Shown here one piece after another: positions 25,399-34,628 of a stretch of DNA of 38,538 nt. Numbering within the stretch: the first letter of the stretch is position 1; each line of letters opens with the position of its first letter. The notes under the pieces were generated by a model, which worked only from the letters and a program-made list of their open reading frames with translations, had not been told where the DNA came from and searched no databases. Where the stretch lies: positions 1-38,538 of the forward strand of contig JAISST010000007.1 of the NCBI GenBank assembly GCA_031272945.1, written 5' to 3'. The translations under genes were made by a program, and so were the position numbers. Origin of the DNA: Fusobacteriaceae bacterium (GTDB lineage: Bacteria; Fusobacteriota; Fusobacteriia; Fusobacteriales; Fusobacteriaceae).

Positions 25399-26040
25399 AT
25401 GCAAAATTTCACAATTGATAACGGGATCCCCCGGGAGGAAATCCGGGAAATGATTTCCTGCTTCCAACCGGAGCTGAGGACATATTCAGCCAATGAGACC
25501 ATTTTATGCTATTCGGACAAAAAAAACAAAATCGGGGTGTTGCTCACGGGAAGCGCGCATCTCTACGCCATCAACAGCGAAGGCGAGTACCAGGAACTGG
25601 AGACCTACAGAGTCCGGGACGTCTTCGGGGAGATCTTTCATGTCCCCATCGAAAACTTCGAATACATCATTGAGTCCACCAGCTACGCCAAGGTCATGTT
25701 CATCGACTACAAACACATCATCACCCCCTGCAGTAAAATATGCGAACACCATACCCAGCTCATCAACAATCTTTTTCATATGACCGCCAAAAAAGTGCAG
25801 CTTTTATCCCTGCATCTCAGCATCATCAGCCAGAACACGATCCGGAAAAAACTGCTGGCCTATTTGAAGTACATCCGGCATACGGCCGGATCCAATCCCT
25901 TCACGATCCCTCTCTCCCTCATCTCCCTGTCGGAATACCTCTGCGTGGACCGCAGCGCAATGATGCGCGAGATCAGCCACTTGAAGAGGGACGGCGTCCT
26001 CAGCTCCCAAGGAACCAGATTTTATTTGAGCGAAGCCTGA
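25399..26040 (+). CDS. Crp/Fnr-family transcriptional regulator
   Basis: The protein has 213 residues from ATG 25399, which has AAAAGGAGG 5 bp upstream; the track start 25315 is upstream of the promoter. Residues about 10-125 form a cyclic-nucleotide-binding-like beta roll (IGVLLTGSAHLYAINSEGEYQELETY). A dimer helix follows, then a C-terminal winged helix with recognition segment SLSEYLCVDRSAMMREISHLKRDG. It has Cys21, Cys37 and a CxxxC pair near 117-121, but not the standard Fnr N-terminal cysteine cluster, so the signal (redox, haem, nucleotide or other) is unknown. It is divergent from the acyl-CoA dehydrogenase fusion and flavodiiron genes and is a natural candidate to control them. Confidence 0.88.
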   Translation: MQNFTIDNGIPREEIREMISCFQPELRTYSANETILCYSDKKNKIGVLLTGSAHLYAINSEGEYQELETYRVRDVFGEIFHVPIENFEYIIESTSYAKVMFIDYKHIITPCSKICEHHTQLINNLFHMTAKKVQLLSLHLSIISQNTIRKKLLAYLKYIRHTAGSNPFTIPLSLISLSEYLCVDRSAMMREISHLKRDGVLSSQGTRFYLSEA

Positions 26041-26060
26041 GCGCAAATCTTAACGGAACA

Positions 26061-26093
26061 GCCCTTTTCGTCTTGAAATAAGGCGTTTTTTTC
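26061..26093 (+). terminator. Probable rho-independent terminator after the Crp/Fnr gene
   Basis: An imperfect stem GCCCTT/AAGGC with a long loop is followed by GTTTTTTT. It lies 20 bp after the stop codon and before the next promoter. Confidence 0.5.
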
Positions 26094-26153
26094 TTTGTCC
26101 GGCACATTTCCGGTCACATAGGCTCTGTGGCTTCTTAGAGAAAAAAAATCCGC

Positions 26154-26182
26154 TTGCGTGAAAGCGTATTTTATGGTATAAT
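26154..26182 (+). promoter_or_regulatory. Predicted promoter of the mtnN-folC-hprK gene series
   Basis: TTGCGT (26154-26159), a 17 bp spacer and TATAAT (26177-26182) precede mtnN by 64 bp. All genes from here to 36085 are on the plus strand with short gaps, so this is the likely start of a long transcript, possibly with internal promoters. Confidence 0.65.
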
Positions 26183-26246
26183 AACATGAATACTATGAAT
26201 TGGCCGGTATGTTTTTTATTTTAAACGGCGCCAGGGTTGTTTGCGT

Positions 26247-26966
26247 ATGTTCAAGTTTGGAATCATCGGCGCTATGCCGGAAGAAACGGAAAGATTGAAA
26301 AAGGAGATAGAGGACATAGAGGAAAAATCCACTCCCGTACGCGTTGTGGCGGGAAGCCTGGAATTTCTCGAAGGTAGCCTGGCCGGAAAACCTGTCGTTT
26401 TGGCTCAATGCGGAATCGGCAAAGTGAACGCGGCCATTGTGGCGTCTCTGCTCATTTCCCGCTTTCAGGTGAACGCGGTTTTATTCACGGGCGTGGCCGG
26501 CGCTCTTGATCCTTCGCTCGATATCGGAGACATTGTGATCGGCGATGAACTTTTGGAACACGATTTTGACGTAACGGCCTTCGGAAAAAAACCCGGAGAG
26601 ATTCCGGGAATGGATACGTCACGTTTTCCCTGTGACCCCCGTCTCGTGGAAATGGCGGAAAAATCGGCAATAAAATTATTTACGGATATAAAGATTGTCA
26701 GGGGCAGGATATTGAGCGGCGATGTGTTTATTGCCTCCCCGGAGAAAATCAGGCGGCTGCGGTCGCAGTTTGGCGGAATGTGCACGGAAATGGAAGGAGC
26801 CGCTGTGGCTCACGTCTGTCATGTCCTTCACACGCCCTGCCTTGTGATTCGGGCTGTTTCTGATAAAGCGGACGGCGACGCCAACGCCGACTTCAAAAAA
26901 TTTGTGGATTCATCGGCGGAACGATCGGCGCGTCTGTTGCGAGCGCTCGTGCAAAATTACGCCTGA
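26247..26966 (+). CDS. mtnN: 5'-methylthioadenosine/S-adenosylhomocysteine nucleosidase
   Basis: The protein has 239 residues from ATG 26247; the track uses TTG 26241, but the ATG fits the family N terminus MxxGIIGAM. Catalytic residues are visible: Glu in GAMPEE, Glu in CTEMEGAAVAHVC and Asp in RAVSDKAD. It cleaves the glycosidic bond of MTA and SAH, recycling the methyl cycle and feeding autoinducer-2 precursors. The length is slightly above the usual 230. It lies 3 bp before folC. Confidence 0.93.
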   Translation: MFKFGIIGAMPEETERLKKEIEDIEEKSTPVRVVAGSLEFLEGSLAGKPVVLAQCGIGKVNAAIVASLLISRFQVNAVLFTGVAGALDPSLDIGDIVIGDELLEHDFDVTAFGKKPGEIPGMDTSRFPCDPRLVEMAEKSAIKLFTDIKIVRGRILSGDVFIASPEKIRRLRSQFGGMCTEMEGAAVAHVCHVLHTPCLVIRAVSDKADGDANADFKKFVDSSAERSARLLRALVQNYA

Positions 26967-26969
26967 AAA

Positions 26970-28262
26970 ATGATGATAGAAATGACGGAACAAACTTTCG
27001 ATCAGGAAAAACTAAAAAAAACGGAAGCCCTGCTGGAAGAGCTCTACGCGTATTCCATGCACGGCATCAAACTGGGTTTGGAAAATATCCGGAAAATTTG
27101 CGGGGAATTGGGGAACCCCCAGGATTCCTTCAAGATCATCCACGTGGCGGGAACAAACGGAAAGGGTTCCGTAACCGCCGCCATTGCAAATTGCCTTCAG
27201 GCGGCCGGTTATCATACGGGGCGCTATATCTCCCCGCATATTCTGAGGTTCAACGAGCGGATTTCCCTGGACGGCAGAGACATCGGCGATGAAGAAATCG
27301 CGTGTTATTATGAGCTTACGAAAAAAGCGATTGCCAGAGCGGGCGTCCATCCCACATTCTTTGAAGTGACCACCGCCATGATGTTCCGGTATTTTGCCGA
27401 TGCGGGCGCGGAGTATGTCGTACTTGAAACCGGTATGGGCGGACGTTTTGACGCCACCAATATCTGTGACGACCTCATTTGCGTCATTACCAACGTATCG
27501 CTGGAACACACGGAATATCTCGGAAATACCATAGCGGAAATCACCCGGGAAAAGGCCGGTATTATTAAAAATTGCGAAAATGTTGTCGTAGGAGACAATA
27601 ATCCTGATTTCCTGCGGGTCGTCCGCGTGCATATGCCCCAGGGCTTCGCTCCGACAAATGTGTTGGAAAAGTATAAGAACGCGTCATATCATTTGGATTA
27701 TGAGCGTTTTCACACCCTTGTTACGATTGATGACAAGACTTGGGATTTCGCTCTTTTCGGCGATTATCAGTTCCAGAATTTTCTTTGCGCCTATGAAGCG
27801 CTCCGTCTGCTGCCCGTAGGGGAAGCGGCGCTCCGGAAAGGTTTTGCCGGCGTCCGCTGGGAATGCCGCTTTGAGGTATGGTCACGACAACCTCTTGTGA
27901 TTTTGGACGGCGCCCACAACGAGGCGGGCATGGCGGAACTTGCAAAAATTATCCGGAAAGCTTACCGGAGAGAGGACACCGTGATCCTGACCTCCATCCT
28001 CCGGGACAAAAACATAGAAAAAATGACGGAAATTCTCGATTCGCTGGCCGATACGATTATCTTTACGGAGATTTCCCACAATCCACGAGGACTGAAGGGA
28101 GAAGAAATCCGGGAGAGAGCGGCGGGCCGCAAAGAGGAGTACATCGTGGAAGACAACCTGGAAAAAGCCTGGCGGATCGCTCGGGAAAAAGGGAAAAAGC
28201 TTACGCTTATATGCGGTTCTTTCTATTTGCTCAGCGAATTTAAAGAAAAATACCGCCCATAA
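26970..28262 (+). CDS. folC: Folylpolyglutamate synthase / dihydrofolate synthase
   Basis: The 430-residue Mur-ligase-family enzyme has the ATP-binding P-loop VAGTNGKGSVTAAI, the folate-type signature GRYISPHILRFNERI, and the Mg/ATP motifs ETGMGGRFDATN and SLEHTEYLG. A C-terminal domain carries DGAHNEAGMAEL. It adds glutamates to folate. Three ATGs (26970, 26973, 26982) are close together without a clear SD, so the exact start is uncertain by a few codons. It is probably translated by coupling to mtnN. Confidence 0.94.
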   Translation: MMIEMTEQTFDQEKLKKTEALLEELYAYSMHGIKLGLENIRKICGELGNPQDSFKIIHVAGTNGKGSVTAAIANCLQAAGYHTGRYISPHILRFNERISLDGRDIGDEEIACYYELTKKAIARAGVHPTFFEVTTAMMFRYFADAGAEYVVLETGMGGRFDATNICDDLICVITNVSLEHTEYLGNTIAEITREKAGIIKNCENVVVGDNNPDFLRVVRVHMPQGFAPTNVLEKYKNASYHLDYERFHTLVTIDDKTWDFALFGDYQFQNFLCAYEALRLLPVGEAALRKGFAGVRWECRFEVWSRQPLVILDGAHNEAGMAELAKIIRKAYRREDTVILTSILRDKNIEKMTEILDSLADTIIFTEISHNPRGLKGEEIRERAAGRKEEYIVEDNLEKAWRIAREKGKKLTLICGSFYLLSEFKEKYRP

Positions 28263-28282
28263 ACTTATAGAGGTTTTCTGAT

Positions 28283-28636
28283 ATGAAGGTCACAGATTTA
28301 CGCGGTAACGCGCCGGCGGGGCAACTGTCCGCGCCGTGGGAAAGAAAGACCCAGAAAAAACAAACGACCGTCTTCTCATTTTGCACGATGCTCGTGATCG
28401 TGACGGTTTTTTTCGGAACGGAGTTTTTCATCTTTCAAAACATCCGAAAAATGGAAGAAGAACGGACGCTGAAGAAAGAGAATTTTACCGAACTTGCCGA
28501 CGGCGCGTTTCGAAGACGGGACGCCCAATTCTTCCGCAATGAGGAATATGTAAAGCAGCACAGAACCAAAGGCGTTGTCGCGCCTGTCATCATATCCCGC
28601 AACCGGGAAAAGGAAGGCGGCGATTTGATTGAGTAA
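28283..28636 (+). CDS. Small bitopic protein, FtsB/DivIC-like
   Basis: This 117-residue protein has a basic N terminus (KKQ), one membrane helix (about residues 30-50) and a charged, coiled-coil-prone segment (IRKMEEERTLKKENF). It ends with a segment resembling the DivIC/FtsB C-terminal EYVxxxxRxKGVV pattern. DivIC/FtsB proteins bridge FtsL and FtsQ in the divisome. The match is topological and short-motif based, so the call is tentative. Support comes from sepF and an ftsW-type gene within 4 kb downstream. It overlaps the HPr kinase start by 8 bp if that gene begins at TTG 28629. Confidence 0.5.
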   Translation: MKVTDLRGNAPAGQLSAPWERKTQKKQTTVFSFCTMLVIVTVFFGTEFFIFQNIRKMEEERTLKKENFTELADGAFRRRDAQFFRNEEYVKQHRTKGVVAPVIISRNREKEGGDLIE

Positions 28637-30587
28637 TTTCCTGTCCCATGAAAAAATGAACCCTACGATCCAGGATCTCATTGACAAACTGGAACTGGAG
28701 GTTTTGAATCCCGGCGATCCCGCGAGGCAGATAGAACGTCCCAACATCTACCAGATCGGCTATGAATTGACGGGTTTTTTTAGTTACAGCGGAGAAGATC
28801 TGGAGCAGAGCGTTCAGGTCTGCGGCAGAAAAGAACTGATGTATATGCGCACGCTGTCGGAGCAGGTGCTGATCGCCCTTCTGACGAAGTATTTCTCTTA
28901 TCGCTTCCCGGCCCTGGTGATCACCTGGGACGACGAAGCCATGGAGCGCATCCTCGTTCGCTTGGCGACAATCCACAACGTAACGCTTCTCAAAAGCAAA
29001 AAGGACACGCCGGTTACAATCCGGGAACTGAAATTCTTTTTGCAGAAAAATTTTGTGGAGGAAATGATCCTGCCGGGGTACACATTCCTTGAAATCTACG
29101 GAATCGGCGTTTTGATCACAGGCTATGAGGACGCCAAGATCGGCGTCGCCATCGAACTTCTGGACCGGGGTCACCGGATCATCACCGACGACAATGTCCT
29201 GATCCGGCGTCTGGCGGAAAACTATCTCGAGGGCTGCAATCGCCTCGACAAAAGCGTCGAAGACAGCCACTTCTTTCTGCAAAACCAAAAAGACGGCACG
29301 AAAATCGATGTGACGACCCAATACGGCATCAAATCCACCCGGGCCAAGAAAAAAATTGATCTGCTGATTGTCTTGGAGGAATGGAATGAGAAAGAGTTTT
29401 ACGATCGACTGGGTCTCGATGAAATCTACGCGGAATTTTTGGGGGAAAGGGTTCCCAAAATCGTATTGCCGGTCCGTAAAGGACGAAACCTTGCCGTGAT
29501 TCTCGAAGCGGCGGCAATGAATTCGCGGCTCAAAATAATCGGGGAGAATTCCGCCGAGATCTTCGTAGCCGAAACGAAAAAAATCATCGAGGAAAATAAA
29601 AAAATGCAAGGGGATAAAGATATGGACAAAAAGCGAATCGGCGTGCTGGCATTGAAAAATCAGTTCGGCCTCAAGGTCATCACCGGTGAAAAAGCGCTGG
29701 AGACAACCCAGGTGACGACGGTTTCCATCCACCGTCCGGCCCTGGCCCTCTCGGGTTTTTTCGATATCTATGAGGATCCGGAAAACATTTGCATCCAGAT
29801 CTTTTCCAATGACGAATTTCGCTACCTCAACGGACTTCCCGGAGAAAGACGCAATGAGATTCTGGAAAAATACCTGAGTTACCCCTTTCCCATGCTGGTA
29901 ACCACGGTCGATACGGAAGTTCCCTCCTGGTTTCTGGAGCTCGTCCGGAAAAGGGGCCTGATTTTATGCAAAAGTCCCTATAAAAAGGTTTCCCAGGTGA
30001 TCGCCAATTTCAACGGTTATCTCGAAACAGCCTTCAATCCCACGTTATCCGTTCACGGGGTTTTTCTGGAGCTCTACGGTTTCGGAGTCCTGATCATCGG
30101 AAAAAGTCAGATCGGGAAAAGTGAAACGGCGCTGGAGCTCATTCACCGGGGGCATCGGCTCGTCGCCGACGACTTTGTCAAATTTTCCCGCGACACCGGC
30201 GGCGCAGTCGTCGGAAGAGCGGCGCGGCTGCCTTATTTTATGGAAGTCCGGGGTCTGGGGGTCATTGACATCAAGGCTCTCTACGGTCTGGGCGCCGTCC
30301 GGCTCAACAAGAGGCTGGATTTTGTGATTGAAATGCGCGAACAGAAGACCGAGGACTACCTGACCTCCCTCCATTATGAAAGCGGCGCCTATGAAATTCT
30401 GAACAAGAACATCCCCAAAATTGTGCTGTACATGTCTTCGGGAAGGAACGCGGCGGCCATGGTGGAAATCGCGGTCATGAACCGGATGGCCAGAGCGCTG
30501 GGGCATGATCCCGATAAACTGTACCGGGAAGGGTTGAAAAAACTCACCGACGAAGAAAGAAAACTGATAGAGGAGAATCCCAGATAA
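28629..30587 (+). CDS. hprK: HPr kinase/phosphorylase, tandem duplicated, N-terminal half without P-loop
   Basis: At 652 residues this is about twice the usual 310. Residues about 10-320 and 335-652 are repeats of each other: each has the N-terminal HprK domain, a GHR..(T/A)DD motif and a KIVLxxxxGRN..AxxxE..MN tail. The C-terminal half is catalytic-looking, with P-loop GKSQIGKS (491-498), GHRLVADD (His509), and VRGLGVIDIKALYG. In the N-terminal half the P-loop position reads GYEDAKIG (165-172) and the VRGLG segment is lost, so it is probably non-catalytic. HprK phosphorylates HPr on Ser for carbon control. The P-loop third glycine is Gln in the active half. TTG 28629 has an SD (AAGGAAGG); ATG 28656 is the alternative and fits the family N terminus. 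No ptsH is nearby. Confidence 0.93.
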   Translation: MSNFLSHEKMNPTIQDLIDKLELEVLNPGDPARQIERPNIYQIGYELTGFFSYSGEDLEQSVQVCGRKELMYMRTLSEQVLIALLTKYFSYRFPALVITWDDEAMERILVRLATIHNVTLLKSKKDTPVTIRELKFFLQKNFVEEMILPGYTFLEIYGIGVLITGYEDAKIGVAIELLDRGHRIITDDNVLIRRLAENYLEGCNRLDKSVEDSHFFLQNQKDGTKIDVTTQYGIKSTRAKKKIDLLIVLEEWNEKEFYDRLGLDEIYAEFLGERVPKIVLPVRKGRNLAVILEAAAMNSRLKIIGENSAEIFVAETKKIIEENKKMQGDKDMDKKRIGVLALKNQFGLKVITGEKALETTQVTTVSIHRPALALSGFFDIYEDPENICIQIFSNDEFRYLNGLPGERRNEILEKYLSYPFPMLVTTVDTEVPSWFLELVRKRGLILCKSPYKKVSQVIANFNGYLETAFNPTLSVHGVFLELYGFGVLIIGKSQIGKSETALELIHRGHRLVADDFVKFSRDTGGAVVGRAARLPYFMEVRGLGVIDIKALYGLGAVRLNKRLDFVIEMREQKTEDYLTSLHYESGAYEILNKNIPKIVLYMSSGRNAAAMVEIAVMNRMARALGHDPDKLYREGLKKLTDEERKLIEENPR

Positions 30588-30589
30588 CC

Positions 30590-31576
30590 ATGACGGCAAG
30601 CTTGAAAGAAATAACGGAAAAATTGAAGCAAGGCGGGCGCATGATCCTGACGACCCATGTCAATCCCGATGGCGACGCCATCGGCGCAACCCTCGGCCTC
30701 TATCACGGGCTAAAAAAACTCGTCCCCGACGGAAGAATCCAAAGCCTGCGGATCGTGCTCCAGGACAAGGCCCCGGATACCACGAGATTTCTGGACGGTT
30801 TTGACCGCATTGAGCAATATCGGGAGGAAGAGCGCTATCCCTGTGATATCCTGGTCTGCCTGGACAGCGCCGATCTCAAACGCTGCGGGAAAACGGCGGC
30901 CCTTGCCGAAAACACTTATGTCGTCAACATCGACCACCATATCACGAACCCGGGTTATGGCCGCTTGAACTATGTGAGAGATATCTCCTCCACAAGCGAA
31001 ATCATCTATGACTTGCTGAAAGACGCCGGTATCTCCGTGGATGTCGCCGTCGGCGAATGTCTATACACCGGTCTTGTGAATGATACGGGCAATTTTTCTC
31101 ACGATAATGTGAGCCCAGCCACCTTCGCCATGGCTGCGGACCTGATCGGAGCAGGCGTCGACAACGCCAGGGTCATCCGGGAATTTTTGCAGAAAAAATC
31201 CTGGGGCGCCGTCAAGCTCATCGGCGAAGCCATGTTTCGCATGGCGTATTTTCCGGAGGAGCGTCTTGCGTTTTTTTCGCTGTCCTATGAAGAAATGCGG
31301 CGCTTGAACGGGAGAAAAGAAGATACCGAGAGTATCGTCGAGCGTCTGATCGAATATGAGGAAGCGTTGACGGCTCTTTTCCTGCGGGAAGAGGAAGACG
31401 GAAGCATAAAAGGAAGCTTGCGTACGAAAAGCGTCGCCTGCGATCTTTCCAAAATCGCCGTTTCTTTCGGCGGCGGGGGTCATAAAAAGGCGGCCGGATT
31501 TTCTTCCAAGCTCAAAGCCGGAGAGATTCTGAAAAAAATCCGGAAAATTTTACGGGAAATTGAAAATTATAGTTGA
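30590..31576 (+). CDS. nrnA: DHH-family oligoribonuclease / pAp-phosphatase
   Basis: The 328-residue protein has DHH-domain motifs THVNPDGDAIG, VCLDSAD, NIDHH and GLVNDTGNFSH that bind Mn. A C-terminal DHHA1 domain ends in the substrate-binding SFGGGGHKKAAGF. It degrades short RNA oligomers and 3'-phosphoadenosine 5'-phosphate. It starts 2 bp after hprK, so it is clearly on the same transcript. The length fits the family. Confidence 0.93.
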   Translation: MTASLKEITEKLKQGGRMILTTHVNPDGDAIGATLGLYHGLKKLVPDGRIQSLRIVLQDKAPDTTRFLDGFDRIEQYREEERYPCDILVCLDSADLKRCGKTAALAENTYVVNIDHHITNPGYGRLNYVRDISSTSEIIYDLLKDAGISVDVAVGECLYTGLVNDTGNFSHDNVSPATFAMAADLIGAGVDNARVIREFLQKKSWGAVKLIGEAMFRMAYFPEERLAFFSLSYEEMRRLNGRKEDTESIVERLIEYEEALTALFLREEEDGSIKGSLRTKSVACDLSKIAVSFGGGGHKKAAGFSSKLKAGEILKKIRKILREIENYS

Positions 31577-31650
31577 AAAAAATCCGGAAAAAGATTATGA
31601 TTATAAGAGAGAACGGTTCAGGTTTTCAGATTATCGTATGGAGGTAAGGG

Positions 31651-31923
31651 ATGGAGATAGTTTTTATCAAACCCAACGGAGTGGAAGATTGCGGAAAGTG
31701 TATTTCAGTCATCAAGGACAACAAAATCCTGCACATCAATTTGTCTGACGTGGGAAACGACAATGCCCGACGGATCATTCATTACCTGAGCGGCGCCATG
31801 TTTATGCAGGACGGGATCCTCTATTCCCCGGCGGACAAAATCTTCTGCACAATTCCCAAAGGCGTCAAATATTCTTCTCTGTCGCCGGAAGACGACGAAC
31901 CGGAAATCACGATAGACCGATAA
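31651..31923 (+). CDS. sepF: SepF-like cell division protein, core domain only
   Basis: The 90-residue protein is close to the SepF C-terminal domain. It has the dimerisation/FtsZ-binding core INLSDVGNDNARRIIHYLSG and the ending SGAMFMQDGILYSPADKIFCTIPKGV. Firmicute SepF has an extra N-terminal membrane-binding amphipathic helix and linker (about 150 residues total), which is missing here, so membrane attachment must differ. SepF tethers FtsZ to the membrane. The SD TGGAGG lies 9 bp upstream of ATG. Downstream is an ftsW/rodA-type gene. Confidence 0.8.
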   Translation: MEIVFIKPNGVEDCGKCISVIKDNKILHINLSDVGNDNARRIIHYLSGAMFMQDGILYSPADKIFCTIPKGVKYSSLSPEDDEPEITIDR

Positions 31924-31944
31924 CAGCCCCTTTGCCAAAATGAT

Positions 31945-31971
31945 GCCCCGCCAGTGACGGGGCTTATCTTT
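31945..31971 (+). other. GC-rich hairpin between sepF and the ftsW-type gene
   Basis: GCCCCG/CGGGGC has a 6 bp stem with a 7 nt loop, followed by TTATCTTT. The T-run is broken, so it is a weak or partial terminator, or it may set relative expression of the two genes. Confidence 0.4.
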
Positions 31972-31984
31972 GCGGGAGATTTTT

Positions 31985-33193
31985 ATGGAAATAAAAGAAG
32001 TCAATGAGAACAGAAATATCCGGGAAATCAAAGCCCGGCAGGTTGAAATGGAGATCGCCAAGAGAAAAAAAATCCGCATCCGCGTGATTCTAGCGGTGAT
32101 TGTGATCCTGGTGGCCGTGAGTATCATCAACATGTACAGCACAAACATCCTCGATGAAAAATTCAAAGGAATCATGCAAAAGCACGTGATATTCCTCCTC
32201 GGCGCCGTTTCCGTCTCCGCCGTCTGTTCCAATATCCCCTACCGTCTGCTGGACAGCAAACGGTTCAGTCTGCTGATCCTTTTGGGCTCCGTCTTTGCCC
32301 TTTTTTTCATGTTGGCGGGTGGAAAGCTGCTGCCCGGTCTCATTCCCAACGTGAAAGGCACAAAGGGTTGGATCAAACTGGGACCCTTGGGTTTGCAACC
32401 TGCGGAATTCCTGAAACTTCCCTTTATTATTCTCATCGCCCATCATCTGGCCGCCTGTGAAAGAAAAAACATCCGGAATTTGGGAATCGTGGCCAATGTT
32501 TTTCCGGTTTTCGCCATATTTGCCCTGTTGATTTTCTTGCAGAACGACACCGGGACTTGCATCCATTACGCCTTGATTTGGGGCTTCATGCTGCTTTTCG
32601 CCAACATCGATCTGAAATATATCGCCTATGCCACAATCTTTATTGTTTGCGGGATTGGGGGACTGATCTCCTATGTTCTGGGCCAGAGCGGAGACGGCCT
32701 CAGCGGATACAAACTCAAGCGAATCCGGTTTTTTATCACGGGCCTTATGACCGGACAATACGACAGGGAAATCGGCTACCAGGTAGGGCAGTCCATCCTC
32801 GCTTTCGGAAACGGCGGTTGGAAAGGGCGCGGTTACTTCAACGGGACGCAAAAATACGGCTATTTGCCTGAGGTCCGCACCGATTTCATCCTGGCGACGA
32901 TCGGAGAGGAATTCGGGTTTATCGGGCTTCTGATGGTCTTTATCCTGTTTTTCCTGCTTTTCAATGTCACGCGCAGCACGGCCATGGATCTGGACAATCC
33001 TTTCGGGAAATATCTCGCGGTAGGGATCGGCGGTTTTATCATCTCCCAGATGTTTATCAACCTCTTTGTGGTCATCGGGCTCATGCCGGTCATGGGGGTC
33101 CCCATGCCCATACTCAGCAGCGGTGGCACTTCGATTTTCACGATATTTTTGAGTCTCGCCATTATCACAAACATGAATTTCAATAATAATTAA
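31985..33193 (+). CDS. SEDS-family peptidoglycan polymerase (FtsW/RodA type)
   Basis: The protein has 402 residues from ATG 31985 (GGGAGA just upstream; the track start 31970 lacks an SD). About ten membrane helices follow a charged N-terminal tail of about 35 residues. Family motifs are [42 protein letters not shown] and [17 protein letters not shown]. The essential Asp of the PExHTDF loop is kept (Asp300), but the usual His is Arg298. SEDS proteins polymerise lipid II together with a class B PBP. FtsW or RodA cannot be separated from sequence alone; nearby sepF and the DivIC-like gene favour division. No class B PBP is in the window. Confidence 0.9.
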   Translation: MEIKEVNENRNIREIKARQVEMEIAKRKKIRIRVILAVIVILVAVSIINMYSTNILDEKFKGIMQKHVIFLLGAVSVSAVCSNIPYRLLDSKRFSLLILLGSVFALFFMLAGGKLLPGLIPNVKGTKGWIKLGPLGLQPAEFLKLPFIILIAHHLAACERKNIRNLGIVANVFPVFAIFALLIFLQNDTGTCIHYALIWGFMLLFANIDLKYIAYATIFIVCGIGGLISYVLGQSGDGLSGYKLKRIRFFITGLMTGQYDREIGYQVGQSILAFGNGGWKGRGYFNGTQKYGYLPEVRTDFILATIGEEFGFIGLLMVFILFFLLFNVTRSTAMDLDNPFGKYLAVGIGGFIISQMFINLFVVIGLMPVMGVPMPILSSGGTSIFTIFLSLAIITNMNFNNN

Positions 33194-33216
33194 TTATCTC
33201 AATGGAGGAATATATA

Positions 33217-34608
33217 ATGAAAGACAGCAGTGTAAAAGAGATCTTCAGACAAAGCGGGGCGTACCTCGGAAAGGAGGTCAAGCTTTCCGGCTGGGTCAAG
33301 AAAATCAGGGTTTCCAAGAACTTGTGTTTTATCGAGCTTTCCGACGGAAGTTTTTTCAAGGGAATCCAGATCGTCTGCGACGCATCGCTCCCCAATTTTG
33401 ACGAAGTGTCGCGCCTTTCGATCATTTCTTCGATCGTCGTGACGGGACCCGTCGTGGAATCACAGGGGGCGGGACAGGATGTGGAGGTCCACGCCGCCGC
33501 CGTGGAGGTTTGCCAGAAGGCCGATCTCGATTATCCTCTGCAAAACAAGCGTCATTCCTTTGAATTCTTGCGGACCATGGCCCATCTGAGGCCCAGGACC
33601 AATACGTTTACGGCCGTATTTCGGGTGCGTTCCGTCGTGGCCTACGCCATCCACAAATTTTTCCAGGAACGGGGCTTTGTCTATGTGCATACGCCGATTA
33701 TTACGGGATCCGACGCCGAAGGGGCCGGAGAGATGTTCCGGGTCACGACCCTCGATCTCGCCAATGTACCGAAAAATCCCGACGGGACCGTGAACACCAA
33801 AGAGGACTTTTTCGGAAAAGAGACAAATCTTACGGTCTCGGGCCAGCTCAATGTGGAAACCTTCTGCGCCGCCTTCCGCAACGTCTATACCTTCGGGCCC
33901 ACGTTCCGGGCGGAAAACTCCAACACGGCCAGACACGCGTCGGAATTCTGGATGATCGAACCCGAACTGGCCTTCGCCGACCTCGAGGCCAATATGGAGA
34001 CCGCCGAGAGCATGGTCAAGTTTATTATTCAATATGTCAAGGACAACTGCCCCGAGGAACTGGCGTTTTTTGACCAGTGGATCGAAAAGGGCCTGATCGC
34101 CAAGCTCGACAATGTTCTGCACAGCGAATTCGCAAGGCTTTCCTATACGGAAGCCATTGAGGTGTTGAAAAAATCCGGCCGGAAGTTCGAATATCCTGTG
34201 GAGTGGGGAATTGATCTCCAGAGCGAGCATGAGCGCTATCTGGCCGAAGAGCATTTTAAAAAGCCGGTATTTTTGATCAATTATCCCAAGGACATCAAGG
34301 CCTTTTACATGAAGCTCAATCCCGACGGAAAGACCGTCCGGGCCATGGATCTGCTGGCCCCCGGCATAGGCGAAATCATCGGCGGCTCCCAGCGTGAGGA
34401 CAATTATGATTTACTCTTGAAGCGCATCGAGGACGACGGCATGAAAAAAGAGGACTACGGTTTCTATCTCGACCTGAGAAAATACGGGTCTTTTCCGCAT
34501 TCTGGCTACGGTCTCGGCTTTGAGCGGATTCTGATGTACATTACGGGCATGCAGAACATCCGGGACGTGATCCCCTTCCCGAGAACGCCCAAAAACGCGG
34601 ACTATTGA
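33217..34608 (+). CDS. asnS: Asparaginyl-tRNA synthetase
   Basis: The protein has 463 residues from ATG 33217, set by GGAGG 8 bp upstream; the track ATG 33202 overlaps that SD. It has an N-terminal OB-fold anticodon-binding domain ([21 protein letters not shown]) and a class II catalytic domain. Motif 2 is [21 protein letters not shown], and motif 3 is in [29 protein letters not shown]. AsnRS (not AspRS) is indicated by the near-identical C terminus PRTPKNADY and length. It charges tRNA-Asn directly, so this organism need not use the transamidation route for Asn. Confidence 0.96.
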   Translation: MKDSSVKEIFRQSGAYLGKEVKLSGWVKKIRVSKNLCFIELSDGSFFKGIQIVCDASLPNFDEVSRLSIISSIVVTGPVVESQGAGQDVEVHAAAVEVCQKADLDYPLQNKRHSFEFLRTMAHLRPRTNTFTAVFRVRSVVAYAIHKFFQERGFVYVHTPIITGSDAEGAGEMFRVTTLDLANVPKNPDGTVNTKEDFFGKETNLTVSGQLNVETFCAAFRNVYTFGPTFRAENSNTARHASEFWMIEPELAFADLEANMETAESMVKFIIQYVKDNCPEELAFFDQWIEKGLIAKLDNVLHSEFARLSYTEAIEVLKKSGRKFEYPVEWGIDLQSEHERYLAEEHFKKPVFLINYPKDIKAFYMKLNPDGKTVRAMDLLAPGIGEIIGGSQREDNYDLLLKRIEDDGMKKEDYGFYLDLRKYGSFPHSGYGLGFERILMYITGMQNIRDVIPFPRTPKNADY

Positions 34609-34628
34609 TGAAAAGGAGGTTGCCTGTC

